Source: Candidatus Saccharibacteria bacterium (GTDB taxonomy: Bacteria; Patescibacteriota; Saccharimonadia; Saccharimonadales; Saccharimonadaceae). Taken from it: a stretch of 64,000 nucleotides of DNA. Below, piece by piece: positions 10,175 through 17,396 of this stretch; the first letter of the stretch is position 1, and every line of letters begins with the position of its first letter. The notes beneath the pieces are model-generated. The model was not told where the DNA came from, made no database searches, and was given only the letters and a program-made list of their open reading frames with translations. The stretch lies in NCBI GenBank assembly GCA_016699895.1, contig CP064991.1:685074-749073 (forward strand). Reading direction: 5' to 3'. The translations under genes and the position numbers were made by a program.

Positions 10175-10747
10175 ATGAAATTGATCATTGGTCTCGGTAA
10201 TCCCGGCAACGAATACGCCCGCACGCGTCATAATTTTGGCTGGATCATGCTCGATCATATTGCAAACGCAGTCGGAGCAACCTGGGTGCATAAACCGAAA
10301 TTTACTGCCGATATTGCCGAATATACTATTAATGGCGAAAAAGTAATCCTCGCCAAGCCTACGACGTATTATAATTTATCCGGCGAAGCGACGCGCAAAA
10401 TCAAGGATTTTTATCATATTGAGAATAACGACATTGTGACGATTCATGATGAAATAGCGCTACCGATCGGGTCGCTCCGAACGCGCCGCGGCGGCAGTGA
10501 TGCTGGTAATAACGGTATCAAGAGTCTGATTGCACATATTGGTCCAGATTTTGCCAGGGTTCGTATCGGCAGTGGTCAAGTCGCCGGGAATAATGGCGAC
10601 GCCAGGCCAACTGACCATCGTGATCACGTCCTATCACGTCCCGCAGCTAGCGAGATAGAACTCCTCGCTAAACTCGAGCCACAAGTTCAACATATCGTTA
10701 GCGATTTTATCGGCGGCACGTTCTTTGAAACGACTTATTCAGCCTAA
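10175..10747 (+). CDS. pth: Peptidyl-tRNA hydrolase
   Basis: Pth releases peptides from prematurely dropped peptidyl-tRNA. The N-terminal GLGNPGNEYARTRHNFG motif contains the catalytic His (residue 19) and substrate Asn (9). The second motif, HDEIALPIGSLR with GGSDAGNNGIKS, supplies the Asp and other Asn. Length (190) is normal. The -10-like TAGAAT (10163-10168) lies 6 nt before the ATG. Confidence 0.93.
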   Translation: MKLIIGLGNPGNEYARTRHNFGWIMLDHIANAVGATWVHKPKFTADIAEYTINGEKVILAKPTTYYNLSGEATRKIKDFYHIENNDIVTIHDEIALPIGSLRTRRGGSDAGNNGIKSLIAHIGPDFARVRIGSGQVAGNNGDARPTDHRDHVLSRPAASEIELLAKLEPQVQHIVSDFIGGTFFETTYSA

Positions 10748-10763
10748 ATATAATAGTCTTTGG

Positions 10764-11573
10764 TTATTCACCCACAATAGCTGCTATGCGGTGCAAACTT
10801 GCCGTACCTGACGGATCAGCCCCGATACTAGTTAGTATCTTTTTAGCCCTCAGCTCCGACAGATTGCTGCTCACTAGTAGCTGCAGCATATTTCCGGTCA
10901 GCTCATCTGGGACACCGGCTCGCTCCAATAACTCAGCCCAATCACCGCCCATCGCAATATGTGCTCTAACGCTGCGCCTCAGATCGCCGATCGACAGCCG
11001 ATTATTGATCGGCTCAACTGGCTTCTCGCTAGTATCAGTAGACTCTGGCGCTACGTCAGATAATACCTCGGTCGGCAAGGCTAGCTCGACAGCACGCAAT
11101 GACAAATCCACTAGGTGCTGCCGATTTATAATTTCTACTACGCCAGAATTGAACCCTGGAGCTTCATCACCAGAATTGATGACTCTGAGCCATTCCGGCC
11201 CTATGCGTCCGCCAATCACAACCGAATCGGCCTGGTGGACTTGTAGATCCTTATGAACGATCTGCTTGATGCCTTCTCTCGTAGCAGGCGAACGACCGCC
11301 GCGACCCAGGCGTTGCATCATAGCTAGACGACTAATTTCCTCAAAAGTACGGCTGGGCGACTCAGTATCGGCTACATTGAGATTCTGTAGCCACGACCAC
11401 ATATGATTGACTCTAGTCGTTTTCAGATCTAACAGCTGCGCGACCGCCGGCATGCCAAAGCCTCGAGCCCACGCCCGTTCATCCGGAGTCTTTAGAATAC
11501 GCAGCCAATTATCATAAGCCGTCTCTCTACTGGCGCTAGATCGCTCACTCTCAGCCAAGACAACACCTTTCAT
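10764..11573 (-). CDS. Hypothetical protein, 269 aa
   Basis: This soluble helical protein is not recognised. The N-terminal ~100 residues (AYDNWLRILKT... LLDLKTTRVNHMWSWLQ) have the look of a helix-turn-helix segment, and a linker rich in Ser/Pro/Glu near 195-212 separates two helical halves. The C-terminal end resembles a small helical repeat (LRRSVRAHIAMGGDWAELLERAG). A good promoter lies upstream on the minus strand (TTGACA/TAATAT, 11588-11616). It converges with pth. Confidence 0.6.
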   Translation of the reverse strand: MKGVVLAESERSSASRETAYDNWLRILKTPDERAWARGFGMPAVAQLLDLKTTRVNHMWSWLQNLNVADTESPSRTFEEISRLAMMQRLGRGGRSPATREGIKQIVHKDLQVHQADSVVIGGRIGPEWLRVINSGDEAPGFNSGVVEIINRQHLVDLSLRAVELALPTEVLSDVAPESTDTSEKPVEPINNRLSIGDLRRSVRAHIAMGGDWAELLERAGVPDELTGNMLQLLVSSNLSELRAKKILTSIGADPSGTASLHRIAAIVGE

Positions 11574-11587
11574 TTAATCTAGTATAG

Positions 11588-11616
11588 ATATTACAACTAA
11601 ATTGTATTTTTGTCAA
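11588..11616 (-). promoter_or_regulatory. Promoter TTGACA-17-TAATAT
   Basis: On the minus strand TTGACA (plus 11611-11616) is separated by exactly 17 bp from TAATAT (plus 11588-11593), 14 nt before the start of the 269-residue gene. Confidence 0.65.
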
Positions 11617-11667
11617 TCAAAACCGCCGAGTTATCGGTCGGCATCGCGCGATGCTTACTGAAAAATC

Positions 11668-11694
11668 AAAAAACCGCCATTCAAATGTTGGCGG
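11668..11694 (-). terminator. Rho-independent terminator (second in tandem)
   Basis: On the minus strand CCGCCA and TGGCGG form a 6-bp stem around a 9-nt loop, followed by six T. It stands just after the terminator at 11713-11750, giving tandem terminators below the candidate ncRNA. Confidence 0.65.
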
Positions 11695-11707
11695 AGCTGC
11701 GATTTCT

Positions 11708-12007
11708 GTAATCAAAAAACCGCCAGCAAGGGTGGGCATCGCTGGCGGTTATGTGACCCTTCGACGCACCCGACTGGGTAGAACTAGGTTCAAGCGCGAC
11801 CCACCTCACACTTGGGGTCCGCCGGTCAAAGGGGTTAGATACGCGCCGATTTTGTCACCGTTTGGCGCCCGCACGCCGTAATTGTCGTGCAAACTAGGTG
11901 ACGAAAGTGGAGGGTAGATACTTTCATCCGCGCGTAGCCTAACATAAATTGATTATGTTAAAATGGGGGTATAAGGTGCTTCTCGTACGATAATCGCACG
12001 ATAACGT
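11708..12007 (-). ncRNA. Candidate structured non-coding RNA, ~300 nt, family unknown
   Basis: The 485-bp gap between the 269-residue gene and dprA is not empty. On the minus strand a strong promoter (TTGACA-17-TACAAT, 12013-12041) starts a transcript that runs to an excellent terminator (11713-11750). In between, the sequence has no long ORF but several matched helices: GTTAG/CTAAC stacked with TACGCGC/GCGCGTA closes a domain that holds two hairpins, GATGAAAGT/ACTTTCGTC and GTCACC-GTTTG/CAAAC-GGTGAC. A hairpin at the 5' end (CGTGCGAT/ATCGTACG) adds to this. I looked for the signature sequences of tmRNA, RNase P RNA and SRP RNA and did not find them. It could be a divergent house-keeping RNA or something lineage-specific. 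Confidence 0.6.
11713..11750 (-). terminator. Rho-independent terminator
   Basis: On the minus strand ACCGCCAGC pairs with GCTGGCGGT (9 bp) around a 13-nt loop, followed by a run of six T. It ends the candidate ncRNA. Confidence 0.8.
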
Positions 12008-12012
12008 TAGAC

Positions 12013-12041
12013 ATTGTAGCACTTTAAGTTTTATTTGTCAA
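12013..12041 (-). promoter_or_regulatory. Promoter TTGACA-17-TACAAT for the candidate ncRNA
   Basis: On the minus strand a consensus -35 TTGACA (plus 12036-12041) is 17 bp from TACAAT (plus 12013-12018). It points away from dprA, whose ATG is at 12059, into the non-coding region. Confidence 0.75.
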
Positions 12042-12058
12042 CACTTTTTGAATAAATC

Positions 12059-12979
12059 ATGAATAAGGTCAAGCAAATATCACCCCTGAATCATAAATTT
12101 CTTCAGCGTGTATCTGTTATTGACAATCCTGCAACTACCATTTGGTATATGGGCGAAATACCGGAAAACTGGAGTGAACGACCCTCGGTCGCTATCGTTG
12201 GCTCACGCAAACCGACCGAATATGGTCGCAGTGTTACCCTGAAATTAGCCTCGGCGCTAGCAGCTCGCGGCGTCGTTATTGTTAGCGGACTAGCACTCGG
12301 ACACGACGCGCTCGCCGCACGCGGCGCCCTAGACGCTAGCGGCACGACAATCGCGGTCATCGGCAACGGTCTCGATAATATCCACCCTCATTCTAATAGT
12401 CTATTGGCCCGCGAAATCGTAGAGAAGGGCGGGGCCATCATATCTGAATATGAACCCGATGCAGCCGTGCGGCGGTGGAACTTTCTAGAGCGCAACCGTC
12501 TCATTGTGGCTCTGAGCGATGTCGTTGTGGTGGTCGAGGCCGGCGAACGATCTGGCACCATGAATACTACTGCGCATGCCTTGACCCAAAATAAAGATCT
12601 GATGGCCGTACCCGGCAATATCACCTCGCCATTATCGATCGGCTGCAACCGCCTGATCGCCCAAGGTGCCGAACCAGTATTATCCGTCGATGATATCCTC
12701 GAGAAACTCCGCTCTATACATGCCAGCCGACATAACCAAACGGCCATGGCGCTGCTCGCAGATCCACAGACTGCTGCGACAACTCCGCTCGACCAGCTCA
12801 TCGGTACCACTGACGCCGAAACCGCCATATTGCAAGCTATCGCCCGCGGTCTCAGCGATGGCGACGACATCCTTACCGCCACGAAACTGAGCCCTAGCAA
12901 CTACAACATCGCCCTGACCATACTCGAACTCAACGCCCGTATCCGCCCCCTGGGCGCTAATCGGTGGACATTAGCATAA
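12059..12979 (+). CDS. dprA: DNA-processing protein DprA
   Basis: DprA binds incoming single-stranded DNA and loads RecA during natural transformation. The Rossmann-like core carries VAIVGSRKPTEYG, IVSGLALGHDALAARGAL and GNGLDNIHPHSN, then GAIISEYEP, NRLIVALSDVVVVVEAGERSGTM and AVPGNITSP, all in family order. A C-terminal winged-helix segment follows (~240-306). Length (306) is slightly short because there is little N-terminal SAM-like extension. Uptake competence is common in Saccharibacteria; other competence genes are not in this window. Confidence 0.92.
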   Translation: MNKVKQISPLNHKFLQRVSVIDNPATTIWYMGEIPENWSERPSVAIVGSRKPTEYGRSVTLKLASALAARGVVIVSGLALGHDALAARGALDASGTTIAVIGNGLDNIHPHSNSLLAREIVEKGGAIISEYEPDAAVRRWNFLERNRLIVALSDVVVVVEAGERSGTMNTTAHALTQNKDLMAVPGNITSPLSIGCNRLIAQGAEPVLSVDDILEKLRSIHASRHNQTAMALLADPQTAATTPLDQLIGTTDAETAILQAIARGLSDGDDILTATKLSPSNYNIALTILELNARIRPLGANRWTLA

Positions 12980-12987
12980 CCTCTTAT

Positions 12988-13016
12988 TTGACATAAATCA
13001 TTAAAAATTATATAAT
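12988..13016 (+). promoter_or_regulatory. Promoter TTGACA-17-TATAAT
   Basis: TTGACA (12988-12993) and TATAAT (13011-13016) are consensus elements with 17-bp spacing. The ATG of the downstream gene is only 8 nt after the -10, so the transcript should be almost leaderless. Confidence 0.85.
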
Positions 13017-13024
13017 GAAAAGAT

Positions 13025-13363
13025 ATGGCAAAGAAACAGACTCCGCATGGCAAGCATCCTATCGCCTCTAGAAAAGCTAGCGGAATATTGAATGCTGATG
13101 ATTTTTCGGAGGCTACTACCGGACGCCGACCGAATGCTATCACCGAGTCACCGATCACTGGAGCGGTTGTCCTGCAACAGAAAGGCATCTACCAAATGTA
13201 CCGCGCGGCCGTTATCGCAACCCTAAGAGCCAACGGTTCTAGTGGCGGTACGATACGGAACGAAGGTAATTACTTTCATCTCACCGCTAATTTTCCCGAT
13301 GTCGATAGCGCCCGGTTAGCACTCGATGCAATTCGCGACATTACCCACCTACACCGCAAATAA
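13025..13363 (+). CDS. Small hypothetical protein, 112 aa
   Basis: The protein is basic at its N-terminus (MAKKQTPHGKHP) and has a C-terminal half with alternating beta/alpha character (YFHLTANFPDVDSARLALDAIRD) resembling a small ferredoxin-like fold. No family is recognised. It has a consensus promoter of its own and lies between dprA and topA. Confidence 0.65.
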   Translation: MAKKQTPHGKHPIASRKASGILNADDFSEATTGRRPNAITESPITGAVVLQQKGIYQMYRAAVIATLRANGSSGGTIRNEGNYFHLTANFPDVDSARLALDAIRDITHLHRK

Positions 13364-13374
13364 TTGAATTTTAT

Positions 13375-13403
13375 TTGCGCAAAGCTAATTTTTACGTTAC
13401 ACT
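13375..13403 (+). promoter_or_regulatory. Promoter TTGCGC-17-TACACT of topA
   Basis: TTGCGC (13375-13380) and TACACT (13398-13403) with a 17-bp spacer lie 9 nt before the topA ATG. Confidence 0.6.
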
Positions 13404-13412
13404 GGGGCGCGT

Positions 13413-15860
13413 ATGCCGAAAACTATAAGCAATTTAGTCATTGTCGAGTCCCCAGCCAAAGCTAAAACCATCGCTGGCTATCTCGGCTCAGACTTTACCG
13501 TTAAATCCAGTATTGGCCACATTCGTAGTATCGCGAAAAAAACCAGCAAGGGTCAGCCGCCGATTGATACAGACCACAACTTTGAAACTGTTTATGAAAT
13601 CGACCCTGAAAAGAAAAAGACCGTCACGGAACTGAAAAAGCTCGCCAGCGAGGCGAGTACCGTCTGGCTCGCCACTGACGAAGACCGCGAAGGAGAGGCG
13701 ATTGCCTGGCATCTCTGCGAAGTATTGGGTCTCGATCCGACCAAAACCAATCGCATCGTCTTTCACGAGATCACGAAAAGCGCTATCCAGGCAGCTATCA
13801 AAGAGCCACGCACCGTCGATATGAATCTCGTCCAGGCGCAACAAGCCAGGCAAATTCTCGACCGACTGGTCGGATTCGAACTCAGCCCGGTCGTCTGGCG
13901 TAAAGTCCCTGGTGGTAAATCGGCCGGCCGCGTCCAGAGCCCAGCCGTTCGATTGCTCGTCGAGCGCGAGCGCGAAATTGCCGCTTTCGAGAGCAACTTT
14001 ACCTTCAAGATCACCGGGGAGTTTGCAAAAAACGCTAATCTATTCAAGGCGACATTATCGACCGAGTTCGACGATGAGTCGTCGGCCAGCACTTTTCTAG
14101 AGTCATTATCAGGGGCGGAATTCACTATCAGCGATATCGAAACCAAACCCGCCAGCCGAAATCCTTTGCCGCCGTTCACGACCTCAACCCTGCAACAAGA
14201 CGCCAACGCCCGCCTCGGCTACGGTGCTCGCACCACCATGAGTGCCGCTCAGGCACTGTACCAGGCTGGTCTGATTACCTATATGCGTACCGATTCTTTG
14301 AACCTGTCAAATCAAGCTCTCGGCAGTATCGGCAATTATATTTCCTCGGCATTCGGATCAAATTATCATCAGGTCCGCAAGTATAAAACTAAATCCTCTG
14401 GCGCCCAAGAAGCCCACGAAGCCATCCGACCGACTGATATCGCCCGGGAAACCGTTGACGCCGAACCACGCGCTCAGAAATTATACGATCTGATTCGTCG
14501 CCGCACACTAGCCTCCCAAATGGCTAGCGCCAAGCTCGAACGTACTACTGCCACGATCACTATTAGCGGCCATACTGAAACATTCACCGCCAAAGGCGAA
14601 GTCGTGCTATTTGACGGCTTCCTCAAAATGTACGGCACCGCCAAAGACGAATTATTACCGAGCCTAGCAGCTGGCGATGAGTTACAGGTCAAGCAGATCG
14701 TCGCTCGACAGACTTTTGCCAGACCACCAGCCCGCTACACCGAAGGTTCACTCGTCAAAAAGCTCGAGGAGCTCGGTATTGGCCGCCCATCCACCTACGC
14801 CACGATTATCAACACCATTCAAACCCGTGGCTACGCCGAAAAAGGCGACGGCGAAGGGGTTGAGAGGGAAGTTATTGAGCTGGCATGGCCAAAGAATGTG
14901 CTAGGTAAGCCGTTAGAGGAGGCTCTGAGCGACGGGCTCAGCACCAGCGACGAAACCCGTAACGACGGGCTTGAATCGCGTTCCGAGAATGGTTTACTAG
15001 CACAGAGCAGTGATCCATCGGTCCAGCGCACCATCGTCACCGAAAAAACTGGCGCTACCAAAGGCAAATTGATCCCAACCTCATCCGGCACCGTCGTCAG
15101 CGACTTTCTCGGCAATTATTTCGATAACATCGTTGATTACGACTTTACGGCTCAGGTCGAAACCAATTTAGACGAAATCGCCGCCGACAAACTAGACAAA
15201 ACCACTATGTTGCGCGAGTTCTACGACCCATTCCACCAAAAAATCGACCAGTCCGGCACTATCGACCGTTCGCAGGTAGCCCAGGCGAGAGAACTGGGCA
15301 TTGATCCCAAATCTGGCGAGGTCATCCTGACCCGCGTTGGGCGCTTTGGTCCGATGGTCCAGATGGGTGATGGTAGCAATCCAGACAAAAAACCGCAGTT
15401 TGCCAACATGCCAAAAGGTACAACTATCGACACTATCACGCTGGAACAAGCCCTCGAAGCCTTTAAACTACCGCGTGTCCTGGGTCAAACCACTGATGGG
15501 CAAGATATCCGCGCTAACGTCGGCCGCTTTGGTCCATTCCTGCAAATCGGCACCAAAACCACCAAAACCAAGCCACTCTATGTCAGCCTCAAAACCGATG
15601 ACCCTCACGATATCACACTGAAACGTGCGCTCGAACTCTACGCCGAAAAGCTAAAGGATGAGGCTGAAAAGAACATCGCCGAGTTCGATAACGGTATCAA
15701 GATCCTCAAAGGTCGTTATGGCCCCTATATTACCGATGGCACCAAAAATGCCAAGATACCAAAGGATCGTGAACCGAGTTCGATCACCCCCGAGGAGGCA
15801 AGGGCCTTGATCGACGCTGCACCGGATAAACCGAAACGTCGCCGTTTTTCTAAAAAATAA
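13413..15860 (+). CDS. topA: DNA topoisomerase I
   Basis: Type IA topoisomerase that relaxes negative supercoils. The TOPRIM domain opens with VIVESPAKAKTIAGYLG; the DEDREGEAIAWHL motif supplies the metal ligands. The active-site Tyr (about residue 290) is in LITYMRTDS, and GRVQSPAVRLLVERE is also conserved. After residue ~590 the zinc fingers of E. coli TopA are replaced by three or so C-terminal repeats of the RFGPMVQMGDG / RFGPFLQIG / RYGPYITDG kind, ending in a basic tail (KPKRRRFSKK). A low-complexity acidic insert around residues 490-530 (SDGLSTSDETRNDGL) is unusual. The length is 815 residues. Confidence 0.95.
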   Translation: MPKTISNLVIVESPAKAKTIAGYLGSDFTVKSSIGHIRSIAKKTSKGQPPIDTDHNFETVYEIDPEKKKTVTELKKLASEASTVWLATDEDREGEAIAWHLCEVLGLDPTKTNRIVFHEITKSAIQAAIKEPRTVDMNLVQAQQARQILDRLVGFELSPVVWRKVPGGKSAGRVQSPAVRLLVEREREIAAFESNFTFKITGEFAKNANLFKATLSTEFDDESSASTFLESLSGAEFTISDIETKPASRNPLPPFTTSTLQQDANARLGYGARTTMSAAQALYQAGLITYMRTDSLNLSNQALGSIGNYISSAFGSNYHQVRKYKTKSSGAQEAHEAIRPTDIARETVDAEPRAQKLYDLIRRRTLASQMASAKLERTTATITISGHTETFTAKGEVVLFDGFLKMYGTAKDELLPSLAAGDELQVKQIVARQTFARPPARYTEGSLVKKLEELGIGRPSTYATIINTIQTRGYAEKGDGEGVEREVIELAWPKNVLGKPLEEALSDGLSTSDETRNDGLESRSENGLLAQSSDPSVQRTIVTEKTGATKGKLIPTSSGTVVSDFLGNYFDNIVDYDFTAQVETNLDEIAADKLDKTTMLREFYDPFHQKIDQSGTIDRSQVAQARELGIDPKSGEVILTRVGRFGPMVQMGDGSNPDKKPQFANMPKGTTIDTITLEQALEAFKLPRVLGQTTDGQDIRANVGRFGPFLQIGTKTTKTKPLYVSLKTDDPHDITLKRALELYAEKLKDEAEKNIAEFDNGIKILKGRYGPYITDGTKNAKIPKDREPSSITPEEARALIDAAPDKPKRRRFSKK

Positions 15861-15972
15861 TTTCACACTCTGTGTTTAATGTTGTCAATATTGACTTTAT
15901 TTGTAATAATAAATATTGTTTTAGCAATTTACATCACAAAAAACGTTAACTTGATACGCTAAAACAAAAACC

Positions 15973-16001
15973 TTGCCTAAAAGAAAAGTTTGTCGTATAA
16001 T
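15973..16001 (+). promoter_or_regulatory. Promoter TTGCCT-17-TATAAT
   Basis: TTGCCT (15973-15978) and TATAAT (15996-16001) are 17 bp apart. Unlike most genes here, this one has a real 5' leader (~50 nt) and a clear Shine-Dalgarno GAAGGAG 6 nt before the ATG at 16059. Confidence 0.75.
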
Positions 16002-16058
16002 AGGGATAACGTGGGAAAAATTACAGTTAAATTATTCAAATAATGCGAAGGAGATAAC

Positions 16059-17105
16059 ATGGCTGATGCGCCTGCTACTGGAAAACAATTCGAAGAAGTC
16101 GCGAGCAAAGTGCTCGACGTGATCGACCGACCCCGCGAACGAGAGGTCGTAGAACGACGCTTTGGATTGACTGGCGCAAAAGAAACGTTGGAATCTGTTG
16201 GTGAAACTCTCGGTATCACCCGCGAACGTGTCCGCCAGATCGAGAAAGCCACTCTGATCCGGGCCAAAATCAGCCTCGACGACGGCAAAAACCCTGCCTT
16301 TGATGCCGCCGAAGTCGAACTCGTTAAATCGCTCCACGAACTCAACCGCGCTGCACGTATCGAAGTGCTCGCCGACAAGCTCCTTGGTAGCACCGATATC
16401 AAATCACGCGGCATCGTGAGCTTGCTCGCTGAACTGTCCGAAAAGACCGTTGTTACCTCTGAAAATGATCGTTATTATCCAGCCGTCGTACTGAGCAATG
16501 AAAAAGATGACAAAGTTATCAAGCAGGCCGTTGACGCCATTGTCGCTGCCCTGAAAAAGCACGGTCAGCCAGTGGATCGTGACGGATTATTCGCACTCGT
16601 CAGCGGCTACGAACATCCGGATCAAGTGACCGCTATGGCTAGTATTAGCAAACAAATCGCCAGTCTCGATGGACTATGGGGCCTGATTAAATGGCCGTTA
16701 GTTAATCCTCGCAATATTCGCGACAAAATCTATATCGTACTAAAGCAAGCTGGCAAACCAACGCACTTTGCTGACATTGCTGCCGCTGTTAAATCCCAGA
16801 ATTTCCGTCGCAACAATGTAACTGAACAGGCAATTCATAATGAGCTGATAAAGGACAACCGATTCGTTTTGGTCGGCCGAGGTATTTATGCTTTGTCTGA
16901 GTGGGGCTACGAAGCTGGTTCAATTACCGATGTTATTCGCCGTATCTTAGAAAAGGAAAGCCCGCTACATCGCGAGGAAATTGTTCGTCGTGTTCTAAAA
17001 ATCCGTCAGGTTCGTGAAGCTACTATCCTATTGAATTTACAAAATAAACCGGAATTTAAACGTGTCGCCAAAGCTCAATACGCATTAGACGAAATAAAGG
17101 AGTAA
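16059..17105 (+). CDS. Sigma-70 region 4-like protein with C-terminal HARE-HTH domains
   Basis: Residues ~15-75 match sigma region 4 (REREVVERRFGLTG then TLESVGETLGITRERVRQIEKATL), the helix-turn-helix that reads the -35 box. Regions 1-3 are missing, so it cannot act as a complete sigma factor. The C-terminal half has winged-helix modules of the HARE-HTH kind (HFADIAAAVKSQ ... AIHNELIKDNRFVLVGRGIYALSEWGY), seen in RNA polymerase delta subunits and related regulators. It is probably an RNA polymerase-associated factor. A strong Shine-Dalgarno and promoter suggest high expression. Confidence 0.75.
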   Translation: MADAPATGKQFEEVASKVLDVIDRPREREVVERRFGLTGAKETLESVGETLGITRERVRQIEKATLIRAKISLDDGKNPAFDAAEVELVKSLHELNRAARIEVLADKLLGSTDIKSRGIVSLLAELSEKTVVTSENDRYYPAVVLSNEKDDKVIKQAVDAIVAALKKHGQPVDRDGLFALVSGYEHPDQVTAMASISKQIASLDGLWGLIKWPLVNPRNIRDKIYIVLKQAGKPTHFADIAAAVKSQNFRRNNVTEQAIHNELIKDNRFVLVGRGIYALSEWGYEAGSITDVIRRILEKESPLHREEIVRRVLKIRQVREATILLNLQNKPEFKRVAKAQYALDEIKE

Positions 17106-17111
17106 TCAACC

Positions 17112-17348
17112 ATGGCTAAACCACTCTACGAGGATAAACCATTTGACTCATCAAAAACAGGCTCGTTGGAGCTGTGGGGCATAGGCGGTGGAGGCTCAAG
17201 GCCTCCGCTTGATGACGATTTCTTGCCCGAAGAGTATCGAAGGCCTGTCGAGGTTCATCCTCAAACAAAACCGCTGGCCGACAAAGCTCTGAGCACAGAG
17301 ATTCTACCACCTCAATCCGAGGCCGATCACAACGCTCTGGACGCATAG
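17112..17348 (+). CDS. Small hypothetical protein, 78 aa
   Basis: The sequence is Gly/Pro-rich and probably disordered (a GIGGGGSRPPLDDDFLPEEYRRP segment split over residues 23-44). AGGAG lies 9 nt before its ATG and it starts 6 bp after the sigma4-HARE gene, so it is likely translated from the same mRNA. No function can be assigned. Confidence 0.55.
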   Translation: MAKPLYEDKPFDSSKTGSLELWGIGGGGSRPPLDDDFLPEEYRRPVEVHPQTKPLADKALSTEILPPQSEADHNALDA

Positions 17349-17396
17349 ACATAACCTCTTGCGTTTTCACCTCTGATGTGATATAACTATTAGAGA

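Noticed and set aside
11651-11881. 76-codon plus-strand ORF
   Set aside because: It crosses two terminator hairpins and the structured ncRNA; no coding character.
11708-12007. tmRNA, RNase P RNA or SRP RNA
   Set aside because: None of the conserved sequence blocks (tag ORF ending in ALAA and T-loop; GAGGAAAGUCC/ACAGAA; GGAA..AGCAG) was found on either strand.
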